From contig UZAN01041514.1 of the NCBI GenBank assembly GCA_900618425.1, positions 1 through 57,759 of the forward strand: 57,759 bases of DNA, given 5' to 3'. This document shows, in pieces, positions 1-12,181 of the stretch. Position 1 is the stretch's first letter; each line of letters begins with the position of its first letter. A program made the position numbers and the translations under genes. The notes beneath the pieces are model-generated. The model ran no database searches. It was not told the origin of the DNA and saw only the letters and a program-made list of their open reading frames with translations. This stretch comes from Echinostoma caproni (taxonomy: Eukaryota; Platyhelminthes; Trematoda; Plagiorchiida; Echinostomatidae).

Positions 1-1330
1 GGCATTAAATTACATCTTACTACATCATAGCATATCAGCGATGGGTGTTCATTTCATCGATTTAAAACTGTCACCTCACATATTTTGGCTACCACTGTTG
101 TTGTACATGCGCTTTATTGATTATGGTGACCGCTGTGTCAACGTTGCTGCTCCACGTGGTGCGCATCACCTGTTTACATGGAACCGGATTAGTTCATAGT
201 TCGAAGCATGATACTTAGCTCACAGGTTATTCACTAACGTAGTGCTCATAGATAAACTAGTTCTTGTTCACCGGAATTGGACATGGGGTGCTTATTCACG
301 AGTTAACCAAACTGTGGATGCAGTCGGCTTCGAAAACGTTTCCTGACCTGGGGTAACAGAAATATAAAACGCACAACTTCACCAAAATATTATCAAAATA
401 ACTACACTAGGGGAGCAGCATATCGACTCATCCAGCAAAAGCTGACCGTGCAAACATTACTTGCTTGATTATGAGTACTTCTAATCGAAAAATAAGCTGC
501 TATTTAAAGGCTACGTTGTCAGGTCGACCGTGTTCAAATCATTATAAAATTCTTAAACAGTCTTGATCATGTGCTCCGTAATGTTAGGTGTTTACAGTTT
601 AAATGGTACCCGGTACCTTTGAACGATCGAATGGGCTAATCCAAACATAATGCTCTAAATGTCTCAAACCTTGTTGTGCTAGGAAACACGCTTCTGAGTA
701 AATAGTCATCAATTAGTTGAACTTTTTCTATTGCACAGTTCCGTGGTTTACTTCATAAACGCACAAAATTAGTACCTACACTCGTTTTTAATGCTCGGTT
801 ATCACCCCCCTCGCTGAAATCGGGCATCAGCCAGATAAAGATGCATTCAAAGTACCCCCAAACAAATCCTAGCAAGTTCGGAAACGTCACTTGGCAACAG
901 CGGAAGCTGTAGCAATCAAAATCATGAACCCACCACAGTGCAAACAGAAGAAGATGGTTGCCTCACTTCAGCCGCCTTGGCCCCAACCAAACCTATGTGA
1001 CGACCCGAACCATGACCTTAGTCGTGTCGTGAGGACGCAACATGGCGTGACAAATGGCCCGTGAAAAAAGTTCACCGAAAATTCCAGAATTGACCTTTGT
1101 CCCCCCCCTTGCCTTTCGCCCACTGTCCCCAATTTATTCACTCGGTCTGTTTAAACTTGATAGAAGTTGTTGCATTTTCATACTAAACCTCTATGGTTCA
1201 ATCACATTTATTTCTACATCAGATATAAACGCTCACCCATAACTGTAAAGGCCTGAATACGAAGTTACGAAAACAAGCTTGTTCGTCATATTGTTTGGCT
1301 TTTGATATTGCTCTGAGAATATTTCGTGAA
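1..1330. other. No gene recognised
   Basis: Mixed AT-rich sequence with no frame of convincing coding character and no repeat that recurs elsewhere in the window. The 62-codon frame at 1054-1242 has low-information composition and no family motif. Probably intergenic or intronic. Confidence 0.4.
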
Positions 1331-1378
1331 TAAGGAGAACGCAAAGATCCTCTACGTCTGAAGAAACTCAATACTTAT

Positions 1379-1576
1379 TTGAGCTTTAGAACCAGGCTTG
1401 CAGAAGCGAACGCGAAGATCGAATTTCTCCGTCAATGCATTGAACAGAACCGGTATCCAAAGACCTATTTGAGGGTGCTTCGAGGTGCTCGTATCAGACC
1501 AGATGCGGTTTCCCTGAAGCGCCATGCCCGAAGTGAGATTGATAACATCAGATCATGTTCTGTATCATTAAAATAG
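1379..1576 (+). pseudogene. PLE-A N-terminal region fragment
   Basis: A 65-codon open stretch ending in TAG at 1574-1576. It contains an amphipathic block (AKIEFLRQCIEQNRYPKTYL) of the kind found at the N-terminus of Penelope RT proteins, where a helix precedes a short NxxPxxL motif. The reported start is not an ATG, so the true start, if any, lies upstream or is lost. The following ~700 bp continue the same domain in broken frames: a KKFCYPK-type block near 1830, and a block leading into KPDKG and the DYxxKM motif near 2110-2130. Confidence 0.65.
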
Positions 1577-2285
1577 AATGTTGGAAAACACGAGTCCCTA
1601 TGTGAATCATTCAGCAATGAAGAACGATTCGATCAATTTTCCTTGGATACCATCAGGAAAACGGTCGAAAAGAAACGTTTTAAGTTGAATAATACAATAT
1701 CATGGAATAATATAATAAATGATCAGAAAGCGAGATCAAAGTTCCCCTAGAATCCGGAGCGATACGTTCACAATCTATTGAGTATACCTATAGATAATAC
1801 TCTACTGGAGGCTCTATCGCTCGGTAAAAAATTCTGCTACCCAAAATCCAGAGATAATCAGCTCTCGACAGAAGTTCAGTTTTAGAACCTATATTCACAG
1901 ACAGAAGGTTTAATTGCTATAACACAGAAAGCAGTCGATGATTTCAAATCCACCCTTGTTGATGCCTGTTTTCAATATGGTCGCACGAAAGTACCACGTG
2001 GACGTTAACTGTCAAAAACATTTCAAAGCACTTTATGAGCTAAAAGTGAATACATAAACCATAATATCGAAACCTGACAAAGGTGAGGGAGTGGTACTAT
2101 GGGATCGTAAAGATTACATAGACAAGATGATGACAATTCTGAACGACAGTACCAAGTTCATGAAGGACAATAAAGGGAAAGATGTGTGAGTAGCAGCGGA
2201 AGAACAACTGAGCAATTGCCTCAAAACGCTGAAAAATCAAAATTACGTACCGAGATTTGATTACGAACTAAAACCAATTGGGACT

Positions 2286-3380
2286 CATATCCCCAGACTA
2301 TATGGCCTACCGAAAGTTCACAAAGCTGGAACGCCATTAAGACCGAAACTCGATATGCGTAACTCACCTTTTCACTCAATTGCTATATGGCTAGTAAAAA
2401 TCCTGGATCCGGTCGGGAAGAAAATCTGCAATCATAGTCTGAAAGACACTTTCGACTTTGTCGACCTAATTCGGGGCTTGGATGTCAAAGATTTGACAAT
2501 GAGCTCATTGGACATACAACCTTTTTTTACAAATGTGCCACCATTCGAGACGGTGGCTTACCTTTGCCAGTACATTTATGAGGAAAACATAGAAGTTGAA
2601 ATCCTAACTACAAATTTGAAGGAGCTATTATTACGATGAACATATAATATCCAATTTTGTTTTATTGGTATAGTCTACAGACATACGGACGGTGTAGCCA
2701 TGGGTTCTCCACTTGGCCCACTCTTTTCAGATGTTTTCGTAGCTAAACTGGAAAACAACGAACTACGAGACATCATACATCAACTCCCGCTATATTGCCG
2801 TTATGTCGACGATATTTGTATCCTTTCCGACAAGAGTATTTTACCGAACTTAATATTGGATCGTTGTAACCGAGTTCATTCACCAATCTACTTTATGATG
2901 GAAACAGAAGATGAGAATACGTTCCACTTCCTCGACGTCAACCTGAAGAAGGGGCCCCATGGAAAGTTATTCTTTTCAATGTTTCGAAATCCAACATGGA
3001 ACTGTCAATACACCCATTTTCAAAGTTTCGTCCCAATGAAATTTAAACAAAACCTAGTCCAATGTCTGACCTTCAGAAATCAAATGATCTGCTCCAAGGT
3101 TCTAGTGGAGGAAGAAATTAGATTCATCAAATCTGCACTCCTTAATGATGGATACCCGGAGCGATTCATCGAGAAGAACCTCGTAGAAAAACCCACAATG
3201 CCTAAACCAAGCACGGACATGAAGAAAAAACTATTCTTGCAGCTCCCGTCTAAAGGAGATTCGAGTGGGGGTATACTAGGAAGACGTATGGAGAAAGCTA
3301 TTGCACGAACATTTCTAGCCGTCACTCTACGTTTGCTGTTTACAATCCGGCCTCAGCTCTGCAATAAACCTCAAGGATAA
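2286..3380 (+). pseudogene. PLE-A reverse transcriptase, interrupted
   Basis: Two in-phase open pieces (2355-2639 and 2700-3380), preceded in frame by YGLPKVHKAGTPLRP near 2300, make a Penelope-type RT. Visible motifs are the palm block SLDIQPFFTNVP (usual FDVxSLFTNVP), VAMGSPLGPLFSD, RYVDD with both catalytic aspartates, FLDV and the thumb-proximal DGYPERFIEKN. A TGA at 2637-2639 separates the fingers/palm from the MGSPLGP block. The downstream piece ends at a stop just before the endonuclease linker. The catalytic YVDD and FLDV are preserved although the frame is not, consistent with moderate age. Confidence 0.88.
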
Positions 3381-3383
3381 GCT

Positions 3384-3600
3384 GTCCATCCTCTCCTCAT
3401 CTATGATTACTTATTCCTTCACTTGCACTTGTTCGGCAAGTTATGTAGGACGAACGATAAGGCAGCTCTCCTAAAGGATCAGAGAAGAAGATTCATTCAA
3501 AAATGTGTGTTTGGCTTGTGCCTTCTATCCGGATACTTCCTTTCAAACTGTTGAAGTCAGGATCGGTTATTTGAGTCCAACTTGAGGGAGAACGGACCGC
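3384..3600 (+). pseudogene. PLE-A GIY-YIG endonuclease remnant
   Basis: Directly after the RT, in a different frame, the sequence reads MITYSFTCTCSASYVGRT and then RQLS followed by a stop and RIRE. This matches the start of a PLE GIY-YIG nuclease: the YSF segment stands for GIY, a C-x-C pair follows, then YVGRT stands for YIG, with a downstream catalytic-region arginine. The remainder decays quickly after about 3520, so the domain is incomplete and certainly inactive. Confidence 0.75.
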
Positions 3601-3640
3601 TATAAATTGAAAAATAACAGTCATTCACTACCTGGATAAT

Positions 3641-5469
3641 CGTTTAGAAATATGGATCCTCCCACAAGTTTTGTCTGGTTTTCAAATCAACAGCTTAGGC
3701 AGTTTTGTTTTCTTCTACATAAAACAAACACCTATTCGTCAGATACCGACCGAGTTTATCGACCACCACTGAAAAGATTGGGAATTGCGGTGCATCTGTC
3801 TCACTTGTCTTTTCTTCATCGACGCATATCCACCAGATCGTTTGGGACTGGAACCCGAACACTAGGTTTATTAATCTACCTCACTAATCATCTGAAGTGT
3901 GCAGTGATATCCAGGTGCTTCAATGAGGAGTGCCAAACTGTTGACACACACAAGAAAATCAGTGTTTCATTGACCTGAGTGAGTTAAACGAAATAACGGC
4001 ATTTTCCTAGTAGATGACACGATACGATTCGCCCCTTTTTTACCTAAGGCCCTTCGACAAGATAAAGCCGTGTACATCATTGTTAAATTAACACAGAGTT
4101 TGAACCCTACTTCTTCGAATTAGCTTCACATCAATTTGTCCATTACTCTTGCTTAAATTACTAGTGTAAACTCGTACAATACTCGTACAATACCTAACGT
4201 TTCATATTTATTTCTCATTTTAATTCTGTCCTTCATCATTCTGTGGTATTGAACCAGTTATTGAAGCACCGAAAATTGATCTTGTTTACCGCTTTGACTT
4301 CTGGATTCTCAAATTGATTGACTAGTCCATTTTCAAATTTGATCCCACTAATAGTTGCTTGACAAAGGATGCAACAAAGGATGCGACCTGTGGTTTCAAA
4401 ACCATCCTAGCAGCGACTCATGTGATGCAGAAAAATCCCCTCGATAACCAACATTTGCACACAATGTAATGTTTTATGTATATGCCGAACATACTTCGAA
4501 CCTGGATTGGTAAAAATATTTGGATCAGGTGTTGCTGTCTATTTGTAACTACCCGAACAGCATTGTTCGACAAAACCCAATTTTTTCGTTGTGCACTCTT
4601 GTGTGTTTCACGGTTGCGATCCATTTTCTACCCAATCGTACTATCACAGGCCTTGTATTTTTGTACCGACCTCCTTGTCTCTATTTCGATGTATTTGTAT
4701 TTGTATTCACGTGTCTCGATGCGGCTTGTCACTTACTCGAGTTTGGGAAACAACAACCGCTACACAGACCGAACGTTCTGTCACAAATGCACTGTCAAAC
4801 AGAGTACTGGCGGCAAGCTACAAAGGGACATTAACAATCGAATGTATCTGATCCGCTTTAGAAATAACAGAAGCTAGTGGGTCGCGGTGGGCAGGATAAA
4901 TGCAACAAACCATTGTTGGATGATGTGACCACAACAACGAGGGGAACATTTATAGCAATACAACGGTACGAGGTGACGCGTGGCAGCATCGTACAATCGG
5001 ATCGGATCTGATGGGATGGAGATTCGACTAGGCTATGGATGAACGTTCAGTTTAATCTCAAACCACTGACGAATCGAACATTTATAAAAATCAGTTTCGT
5101 GCACCTGGATAGGTAGCGCGCTACTATTAGCAGTTTGTCCTTCAAATGACAAGGGAAGGAGAGTGGATGAAGACGAAAAATATTCTAACGATCTAAGGAT
5201 CTAAGCATCATCCTTGTTAAGCATTTGTGGCACGTCGACATCCTCAGCGACATTTCATCTTAACATCAAAAGCTCGGTAAGTAAGATAGATTTATTGTCA
5301 TAGTTTTGGAAAAATATTTATCCCCAGTGTGGGTGTATACCAAATTTATTGAAAAATAAACTCTGCATTTCCAATGACCGATGATGCAACATAATAGTGT
5401 GAGAATCGGTAAAAGTACCGAATCGTTGTATGACAATGTTTACCGTTCATTTATTACCACCGGTTAACT
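3641..5469. other. No gene recognised
   Basis: Several overlapping frames (3652-3978 and three across 4476-4877) are open here, but they lie in different phases on the same strand, none shows a family motif, and composition is Ser/Cys/Phe-rich as expected from chance translation. No splice pattern favours one of them. Confidence 0.4.
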
Positions 5470-5645
5470 AACCCTCATGGGGCTTATAATGATAATTGAT
5501 ATTAGGACCTAATTTGATACGCGTATTATTGGGCTGAATGACAACAAAGCTGATTATCTCCAAATAGGGTGTGGCGGGGTTAGAACTTAGGACCCCGAGG
5601 GTTCGCAGTGCGCCAGTCATATCGAAATAATCCACGCGATATTTA
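5470..5645 (-). repeat. Degenerate tRNA-derived SINE
   Basis: On the minus strand a pol III A-box-like TGGCGCACTGCG is followed within about 30 bases by a B-box-like AAGTTCTAACCCC, with the GGGGTCC spacer typical of tRNA-derived SINE heads. The A-to-B spacing is shorter than normal, suggesting an internal deletion. The 3' body runs toward 5470. It differs from the 10.1/38.6/52.5 kb family. No target-site duplication was resolved. Confidence 0.4.
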
Positions 5646-6384
5646 TCGCTCAGCAAAATGCTACCAAGGAAAACATATACACGTCACTCCTCGAAAACTG
5701 GCCCTGGAGTTGAGAGCTGAGCCCAGTAACATCCACGAAATCATCGCATTGAGTCACATATGGAATCTACAAAGAGATACTTATCGTTTCCTGAAATTCA
5801 TCAATTATCAACCAGATATCTTTCGAGCATAAACATGATCGTTCGCTGACTACGTTAAAACACGGATAACAATAAGACACCTCGAAGATCCCCAAAAAAT
5901 GCATGAAGCACTCTACTCAGTTTACTGATGTTCTATAATTAACGGTGCCACATTCAGAGTTGAAAAATGTGAGGTTGTATCACTGCATTGCGGAGTCGTT
6001 TTCCATACATACGTGGAAACCGGTGAGTAACGTCTGCTAGAAGCGAGAAGGATCTGGGACTTTCGGTTCGGTAGGATCTGGGATGTTTTTCACATTGTAT
6101 TAGAGGGTAATCAATGGCCCTAAAGGAAGTTGTATTGCTCAAAGGTGTTTTAGACCGTTTGAAACACGCCCAATACCCCGTTTGCTATCAGAATAAATTA
6201 GATAACACACAGAGTATGCCATCAATGTTTGGAATCCATGGTTAATTCATGACAAAAACTGGAGAAAAAGGCTGCGAATCCTCGGATTCTATTATTCTTA
6301 ATATCACCGAATACAGGGAGACATGATCCTCTTATATCGAATATGACATAAACCCACCCACCCATATAGCACTCTGCTGACAAT
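5646..6384. other. No gene recognised
   Basis: Open frames at 5608-5832 (+) and 5954-6142 (-) lack motifs and consistent splice signals. Nothing else is discernible. Confidence 0.35.
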
Positions 6385-6590
6385 TTGCAGGAATGGTCAA
6401 CTCAGGAAAGAAATCTTTAACTGACGCTCTAAAAGAGAGGCCCAAACCGAACGAGTTACGCTTTCGGCGCCATTGCACTTACTGCCTGAACCCCTCTTCC
6501 ATCCCAAGTTGTTTGTGCTTCACAGGTCGATTCTTTTAAGTCGCGACTGGATGAACGTCTGAAGCACCTTACTGTCTAGCAACCGTGAGT
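6385..6590 (+). mobile_element. Probable LINE 3'-terminal ORF2 fragment
   Basis: Around 6500-6575 one frame reads LPSQVVCASQVDSFKSRLDE, which matches the extreme C-terminal signature of CR1/jockey-type LINE ORF2 proteins (NxLPxxVV...VDxFKxRLD). The LINE at 20.7 kb ends with a comparable ESFKLRLVEA block. Preceding bases back to about 6385 could be the same protein in shifted frames but are not clear. Too short to classify further. Confidence 0.5.
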
Positions 6591-8999
6591 GAACATCATA
6601 ATTTATTGTTTCCTGTGGAATTCAGTCAGCCTCAGTTTACAAGTCAAATCGGAGTCCATCCAAAGTACAATTCCGTTTGATGAAAGTTACACACATAAGG
6701 TGATAGCGTTTTACTACTCTGTTCTTGCTTGAGAATAAGAAGCTTGTTGATAGCAAGATGTATGTCAGGATTAGCATTCACTTTAATTTACTATTGCACT
6801 GAACACCAGTTTTCAAAAGTTCACTCTGAGGTTTTTCTGCAACCGATGAGCAGAGAACATGGGAATTGCGTAACCGACGTACGAGGTCGTTGGTTCTGTC
6901 TGAGACGATGAGGTAGTTCTCAATTCTAGGAGTATATTATTTAAATCTGCATCAGTCGTGATTTTAAGTTTATGAAAAACAGCAAGGTAATCCAAATTTT
7001 GACATAACGTAAAAGGTTTTTAAAGAACGGGTTGTTTGAGTGAAACTAAGGATTTAGATAATTCAGTGTCTTAGACGAGATGGGTAAACAAGTTTGTGAA
7101 GCGTTTGATCGCACTTCATATGTGTGAAAAACATATCCGGACCCCGAATTCATTGGTTTGATGTGATGTAAAAAGTGTTCTGGAACAACGACAGAAAGCT
7201 TCATTTTGAACAGGCGTACAAATTACGGTAAAAAGCAAAACCATCAAATGGTTTGGGAAGATGTGGAACAGAAACTCGGAGATGACATTATGGTTGCAAT
7301 CCTGTTTACGGTAATAAGACTGCAATAAAAAATGGTAAAGTGAACGAGTCTTTGGGACGAATTAACCCATTTCCGACAATTTTTCAATAATCGTACTGAA
7401 TGAAAACAAATGTGCTTCACGTCATTTCGTAGAACCCATTTTTCTTCGTGGAAAGTAGGCGGGCGACGATTGGCTTGGAATAATTCAAAACTGAACATTA
7501 TTAATTGGAGTGGAAGAGTCAATTGTTAGTAAGCAACTCCCAGGTTATTATCAAGTCAGTCCTGTTTTTGGTTTTTATTTCGTCACTCCGAGTTCCAGTT
7601 CTCAAACTATTGAGTATCATTAGTAAACAGTGGGCTCTTTTGACTACGGGCACGCGAAAATTTTATTTCCAAAATACTCTCAAACACTCATCACACATTA
7701 CACAACGAGTTTTTAAAAGCTGTATCTACATCATCCACACACTCAGAGTTCAAAAACTTTTATTCGCACGTAACACTTCATGTCGCAATTCCGTTTTACT
7801 ATATCTCACAACTCAACTTGTTGACAAGGAGAAATTTTCCACAGAATTACACAGTTACCTAATTCATTGGCAAAGACGATACCTACTGCTTTCAGTTTCA
7901 CTTTGTGTGATTTTATAAATATGCATCACAAATTTGGTGTGAACTGCTGGAAATGCATCCAGCCGGGTATATAAAGTTACTCTTGACTGACCTGAATTGA
8001 CTGTTCAACACAGAACGTTGGGTTATCAAAAATTGACTTTTTTTGCCAAGATGTTATTAAATCCTCATTGCGAGAATACATCAGTGAAAAACTGTTTGGT
8101 AGATCGGATCGCGATATCTTCCTGTCAAAGTGGTTACTAGGTTCACATGACTCACTGCCAAGTGTTATTTTTGGAAATGTGTAAGATACTGTTGTAGGTG
8201 CCCGAACTTAGTACATGTGCAGCGAAAAGGGAATCACTGAGGCTGGGAAACGTTTTACGCAGTACGATTTACATCGTTTGTGATAGGACCGTACTTACAT
8301 CATAAGCACCACAAACAACACATTCGCAGTAAATTTGCAACACTTTTCAGGCAGCATCTCGAGAAATTTAGCACTGAAAATGTGTAGAACGCAGTGTTAC
8401 ATGCCTATTGAGGCTTATTAGGTTTTATCTGTGTCCGCCAATTATCTAATCATACATGAATATGATGTTTGAGAACACTGTGTGCTCGACTGCGCTGTGA
8501 TAAACCTGTATATTTGTTATACATTCTCGTTCCAAATACATGTATAGAAAATAAAGTTTGGATCACTGTCATATCATCTTAACAAGCTTTCTCTGGTTGA
8601 TTTCTAACGCATGACTGGTAGAATATGGCTTATTCCAGTTGATAATATACAGTAATTTATTTTAGTCAAATATGGTTATTCAGAAGAATCGACTGTTCAA
8701 AACGGAGAAGCTTTTCTTACAAGACGTTTCGAATGCTGTGAAGAGTAGAACAGTGAGTACGCTTCCGTTCACTCGATTTTGTGAAACGTTCAATTCACGC
8801 TTGATAAATCGAACTAATTGAAACTTCTCATGTGGAAAACAGATTTGCATGGCATTGTTTCATCGTTCATCGTGGATCGACTGGTTAGAGTTTCTTTCAT
8901 TTAATGATTGGACAGAATATGAAATAATCGTGGCTACGTCTCTCACCCCCCTCCTGTGAGTAGACAGTCCGATACTGTCCGCATGAACTAAAACTGGAT
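6591..8999. other. No gene recognised
   Basis: AT-rich with many short open frames, the longest being 7505-7918 (+, 137 codons). That frame is Leu/Ser/Phe-rich with no motif, overlaps open minus frames and has no credible splice boundaries. It is treated as chance. Confidence 0.4.
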
Positions 9000-9115
9000 G
9001 TGAGTATGTTGTTGGTGCTGGTGTTGGTTGTGGTTGTTTACTTTAAAACTGTGGTGGTGGTGATGATGGCCATGGTTGTAGCGAAGTTGGTGACAGTGTT
9101 GATGAGCATTTTTGT
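9000..9115 (+). repeat. GTT/GTG-rich low-complexity tract
   Basis: Imperfect trinucleotide and dinucleotide G/T repeats (gttggtgctggtgttgg, then gtggtggtgatgatgg) form a simple-sequence tract without pyrimidines other than T over much of its length. A shorter similar tract occurs at 34195-34262. Confidence 0.6.
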
Positions 9116-9970
9116 GATAAATTATGTGATGTGAATCGACTTATCATACTAATCGCTGTAGTTTTCTTCTGAAGGGCTCAAATTTGCCGGTTTTATCTGC
9201 TTGGAGGCACATGGTATAAGTCATAATGAACTCACGGAAACATACAAAAATCGATCACAGAACAAAAAGAAATGATACGATGCAAATCAATCATAGCGAT
9301 GACTGCAATGTTTTAGTGTGCTCTCGTAGCTTAACGGTTTAAAGCGAAGTGCACTGTATGATGATTGGATGGTTTTTCAGGGCCAATAAAAATGGCTTTG
9401 CATAATGCATTCCTCTATCTGCCAGGTGATTTAGTAGATCGGAAACATTATAAGGTGGTTCAATCACACTTGACTTTCGTGAAACTGAGTCAACTGTCAA
9501 GGCATGATCGCAACTTAAAAACGTATTCAGCCCTTCCTTTTGAAGAATGTACTTCTGGGGAAGGAAGATCAACCGTTTAGTTTTGATCTTTCGCTTGTAG
9601 TGAGACAGAACACACTAGTCAGTTATTGCAAGATGGACAATGAGAAAGCGTACTCCGCCTGACTGAAAGTGTCAGGTTTGAATTTTTAGAAAATATGCGA
9701 ACAGATCTAGCGTCTCAATTGCTTAAAAGGAAAACTGGACGTTTCAGCGGCAAATGAAAGCAAACAGTTTTCTTTAGCTCAGATCAGTTAAGACTAGAAC
9801 AGTTGGGTTCAGTAAGAAGCCAGTGGTCACAAAAGTGTGGGATAATACTGTAAAACTATCGTGGTCGCAAACTCTTCAGCTCAGTTCACAAATTAGCTCG
9901 GTAACTTCCACTTAATGCATCGTATACTGTCCCGTCTCTTATNTTCTTGGAGAATCGTTGAAAGATCCTG
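9116..9970. other. No confident gene; open frames on both strands at 9339-9580
   Basis: At 9365-9580 (+) and 9339-9572 (-) both strands are open. The plus frame has a good acceptor (TGGTTTTTCAG before 9380) and a possible donor (CCAG/GTGATT near 9425), giving a tiny potential exon, but nothing identifies it. An A-box-like TAGCTTAACGG occurs near 9328 without a B-box at normal spacing. One N lies at 9943. Confidence 0.2.
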
Positions 9971-9977
9971 ATTCAGT

Positions 9978-10163
9978 TTGTTTCTTTTTTACATCAATTT
10001 GTTTTATATACGGAGATACAATTTCCAGGAAGGGGGAAGCGGCTAATCAAAGGGCTGTCGTACCATACATAATGGAGAAAGTCCGGCGGTGGAACTGGAT
10101 TTCAAACACACGTCCTCCGGGGTGGTAATTTGGTGACGTTACCACCAGGCCACCACCACCGAA
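9978..10163 (-). repeat. tRNA-derived SINE, copy 1 of family S
   Basis: Read on the minus strand the element begins GGTGGTGGCCTGGTGGTAAC, containing a pol III A-box (TGGCCTGGTGG). A B-box-like GTGTTTGAAATCC follows about 45 bases later. The body includes a CAGCCCTTTGATTAGCCGC block and a GGAAATTGTATC tail ending in an A-rich run. The same head, body and tail recur at 38.5-38.7 kb and 52.4-52.6 kb. The family is nonautonomous and would depend on a partner LINE for retroposition; the partner is not identified. Confidence 0.75.
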
Positions 10164-10264
10164 TTGTGTGGAATATGCAGGATGATTTCACCGTGATTTT
10201 TCAGGACAACGAACATAGACGAGAGATGTAATTTGGTCTAATAACTCTGCGTTCTACCTTGATG

Positions 10265-10434
10265 TTAGGGGTGATTTTTTCTGTTTTGACGAACTTCCAT
10301 AACATATCCATGCCGGTTAGCATTTCCAGGTGGTAGCTGAACGACAGCCGTAAATCCGTAACTGGTCATAGCAACAACATTATCGACTTTCATCAAACAG
10401 TCAATCGTAATGTTTCCGTTCCTGGCCATGACAA
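10265..10434 (-). CDS. Candidate exon of unknown gene, ending in stop
   Basis: The minus strand shows an acceptor-like ATTACCAACCAG before 10434, then an open frame with balanced composition (ARNGNITIDCLMKVDNVVAM, then YGFTAVVQLPPGN, then HGYVMEVRQNRK) ending in TAA. GC content is higher than the flanks. The open frame actually extends to 10471, so the acceptor is not required. No domain was recognised and no nearby AATAAA was found; a SINE lies just downstream. A chance open frame is the main alternative. Confidence 0.28.
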
Positions 10435-10471
10435 CTGGTTGGTAATGATACAAAATAATAGCTTTTTTCAT

Positions 10472-12181
10472 ACGTGATGTTATTTTTTCTATCCATCCAA
10501 CATGAAAAGACTGATATCATAACATAAAATCAAGATGGATACTTGCAACACGAGACGTTTTACAAACAGTATAACGAAAGTTAAATATATCGCAAAGGAG
10601 AGTATGTCAAGTTATGCATATCATCGTCACGATTACGACACAGAATGATAATCATGGTGACAGATGGATTTGAAAAGCTCAACGAATTGATAATGCTTAT
10701 TGCCCTGATTTTTTTTACTGTAATGATAGAAAAGCCTAAAAGGTGATTGCAAACAAATGTGATTCCTTCTGGTCTATTTGGAAGATAAAGGTGTGTTCAA
10801 TTAAAATCTGCAGAGAATTCCTCGGATTATTATATCCGACTCATTTACTTGGAGAAACTGGCGTTCAGCCCACTACCCATTTTCATTTGGGGGAAATTAG
10901 CTACCCAGTAGTAGACTTCGAGTGTATTCAAAAAAAAACTATTTTAGTATACACATTTCCATTGTTTCTGCAACTTTTGTTTTGACACCATAAGATGTCG
11001 TCAGCACAAAATAAAAACGAATTATTGTCTCCGACGGAACTTTAGCTGTGGCACCATCACCACTACTTTACTGAATTTTGCTTTAACCAGCTGGCACGGC
11101 GATTGCTTCATGACATCAAGGCTAAACCCCGACCAGCTTGTAAAATCACATGTGAACCACAGTTCCACGCATTATTCACGATGAAGATCTCTATGGGATG
11201 CTAGACGAAGAACACTGGACATCCTTTTCCCCGGTGAGAATTGTCAAAGTGTTGTTCGTTCCATTCTACGGCTCAAAGGTAAAAAATTGTATCCGAATCC
11301 TAGTTTGGCAATATGAATATTCCCTAACAGAATTAAATAGTGTTTTTCCATCGATTTACAATACCAAAAGTATATCATTGATTCTATTCCTAATTATCTT
11401 TCTATTTGTTACCCGGTGAACCATAAATAAGTTGTATAGTTTTGGCCGTGAAAACACAAGACGGGACGCTTGGTGAATTCACCTACTGGGAATAAACCAC
11501 TTCACAAAAACCGTTTATCAAAAATAATGAATGGAGATTTTCTGCCTGGGAACATGGGTTCATCCACAAAGGGCGGATCACTGTCATAAATATGCGGGCA
11601 TTTTGAAAGGCAATATTAAATCATGTAATGATGATGAGAACCATTCCGTATAGCCGGAGTAGGTAATGCGCGTTAGCTAAACAAACTCCTATGGCAGAAT
11701 TCGAATACCAGTTGGTTAGATGAGTATGAAACATATCATGATGATTCATTACAAGCAAAATATAACGTTTGTTCTGAGAGTAGTTTTGAAACGTTTGAAC
11801 AAGTAAAGGACGTCCATTGTGAGAGAAATGTTTACATCCATGGATTCCAAATGCAAATTATTNAAAAATGTTCAATGTAAACTTATTTGAGTTGCCTCAT
11901 TCCATCAAGTTTATTGTACTCTGATTGTCACTTGGAAATTTAGAATAAAAAAGTCACCGGGAAGGATATGACTTTTGTCTATCACAAATTTTGAAATATG
12001 ATTCGAAATTCCCATTGAGAGGTAAAATAGAATTGGCCGCATATGTTGGACACTGAAAACGTATCCATTAGGTGAAACAGAACTTCATCGTACACAGAAA
12101 TATGATCGAATGTAATGCTGAATAAGGGAAAAAGAACGGTTGGCACCGTAAATAAGATGCTGATACACAACCGGAATATGA
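10472..12181. other. No gene recognised
   Basis: AT-rich sequence. Short frames at 10743-10985 and 11198-11419 (+) are Phe/Leu/Ile-rich without motifs. Near 11665-11710 there are weak A-box- and B-box-like words (GCGTTAGCTAAAC, AGAATTCGAATACC) too close together for a tRNA. One N lies at 11863. Confidence 0.35.

Larger units (their letters stand above)
1378..3640 (+). mobile_element. Penelope-like element PLE-A, decayed, nearly full-length coding region
   Basis: The segment translates, across several frames and stops, into the expected order of a Penelope-like retroelement. It has an N-terminal region with a LRQCIEQNRYPK-like motif near 1430-1470, a conserved pre-RT block with KPDKG near 2070-2085, the RT core (YGLPKVHK near 2300, MGSPLGP near 2700, YVDD near 2800, FLDV near 2930, DGYPERFI near 3150), and a GIY-YIG remnant (SASYVGRT near 3430). 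PLE reverse transcriptases are related to telomerase and are coupled to a GIY-YIG endonuclease that nicks target DNA. Several internal stops (for example 1574-1576 and 2637-2639) and frame changes show it is inactive. The 3' boundary near 3640 is judged only from loss of similarity, and no target-site duplication was identified. Confidence 0.88.

Noticed and set aside
7505..7918. 137-codon plus frame
   Set aside because: Leu/Ser/Phe-rich, no motif, no splice context. With about 62-65% AT a few frames this long are expected by chance in 58 kb.
9320..9345. A-box-like TAGCTTAACGG as a tRNA gene
   Set aside because: No B-box at suitable spacing and no cloverleaf could be drawn.
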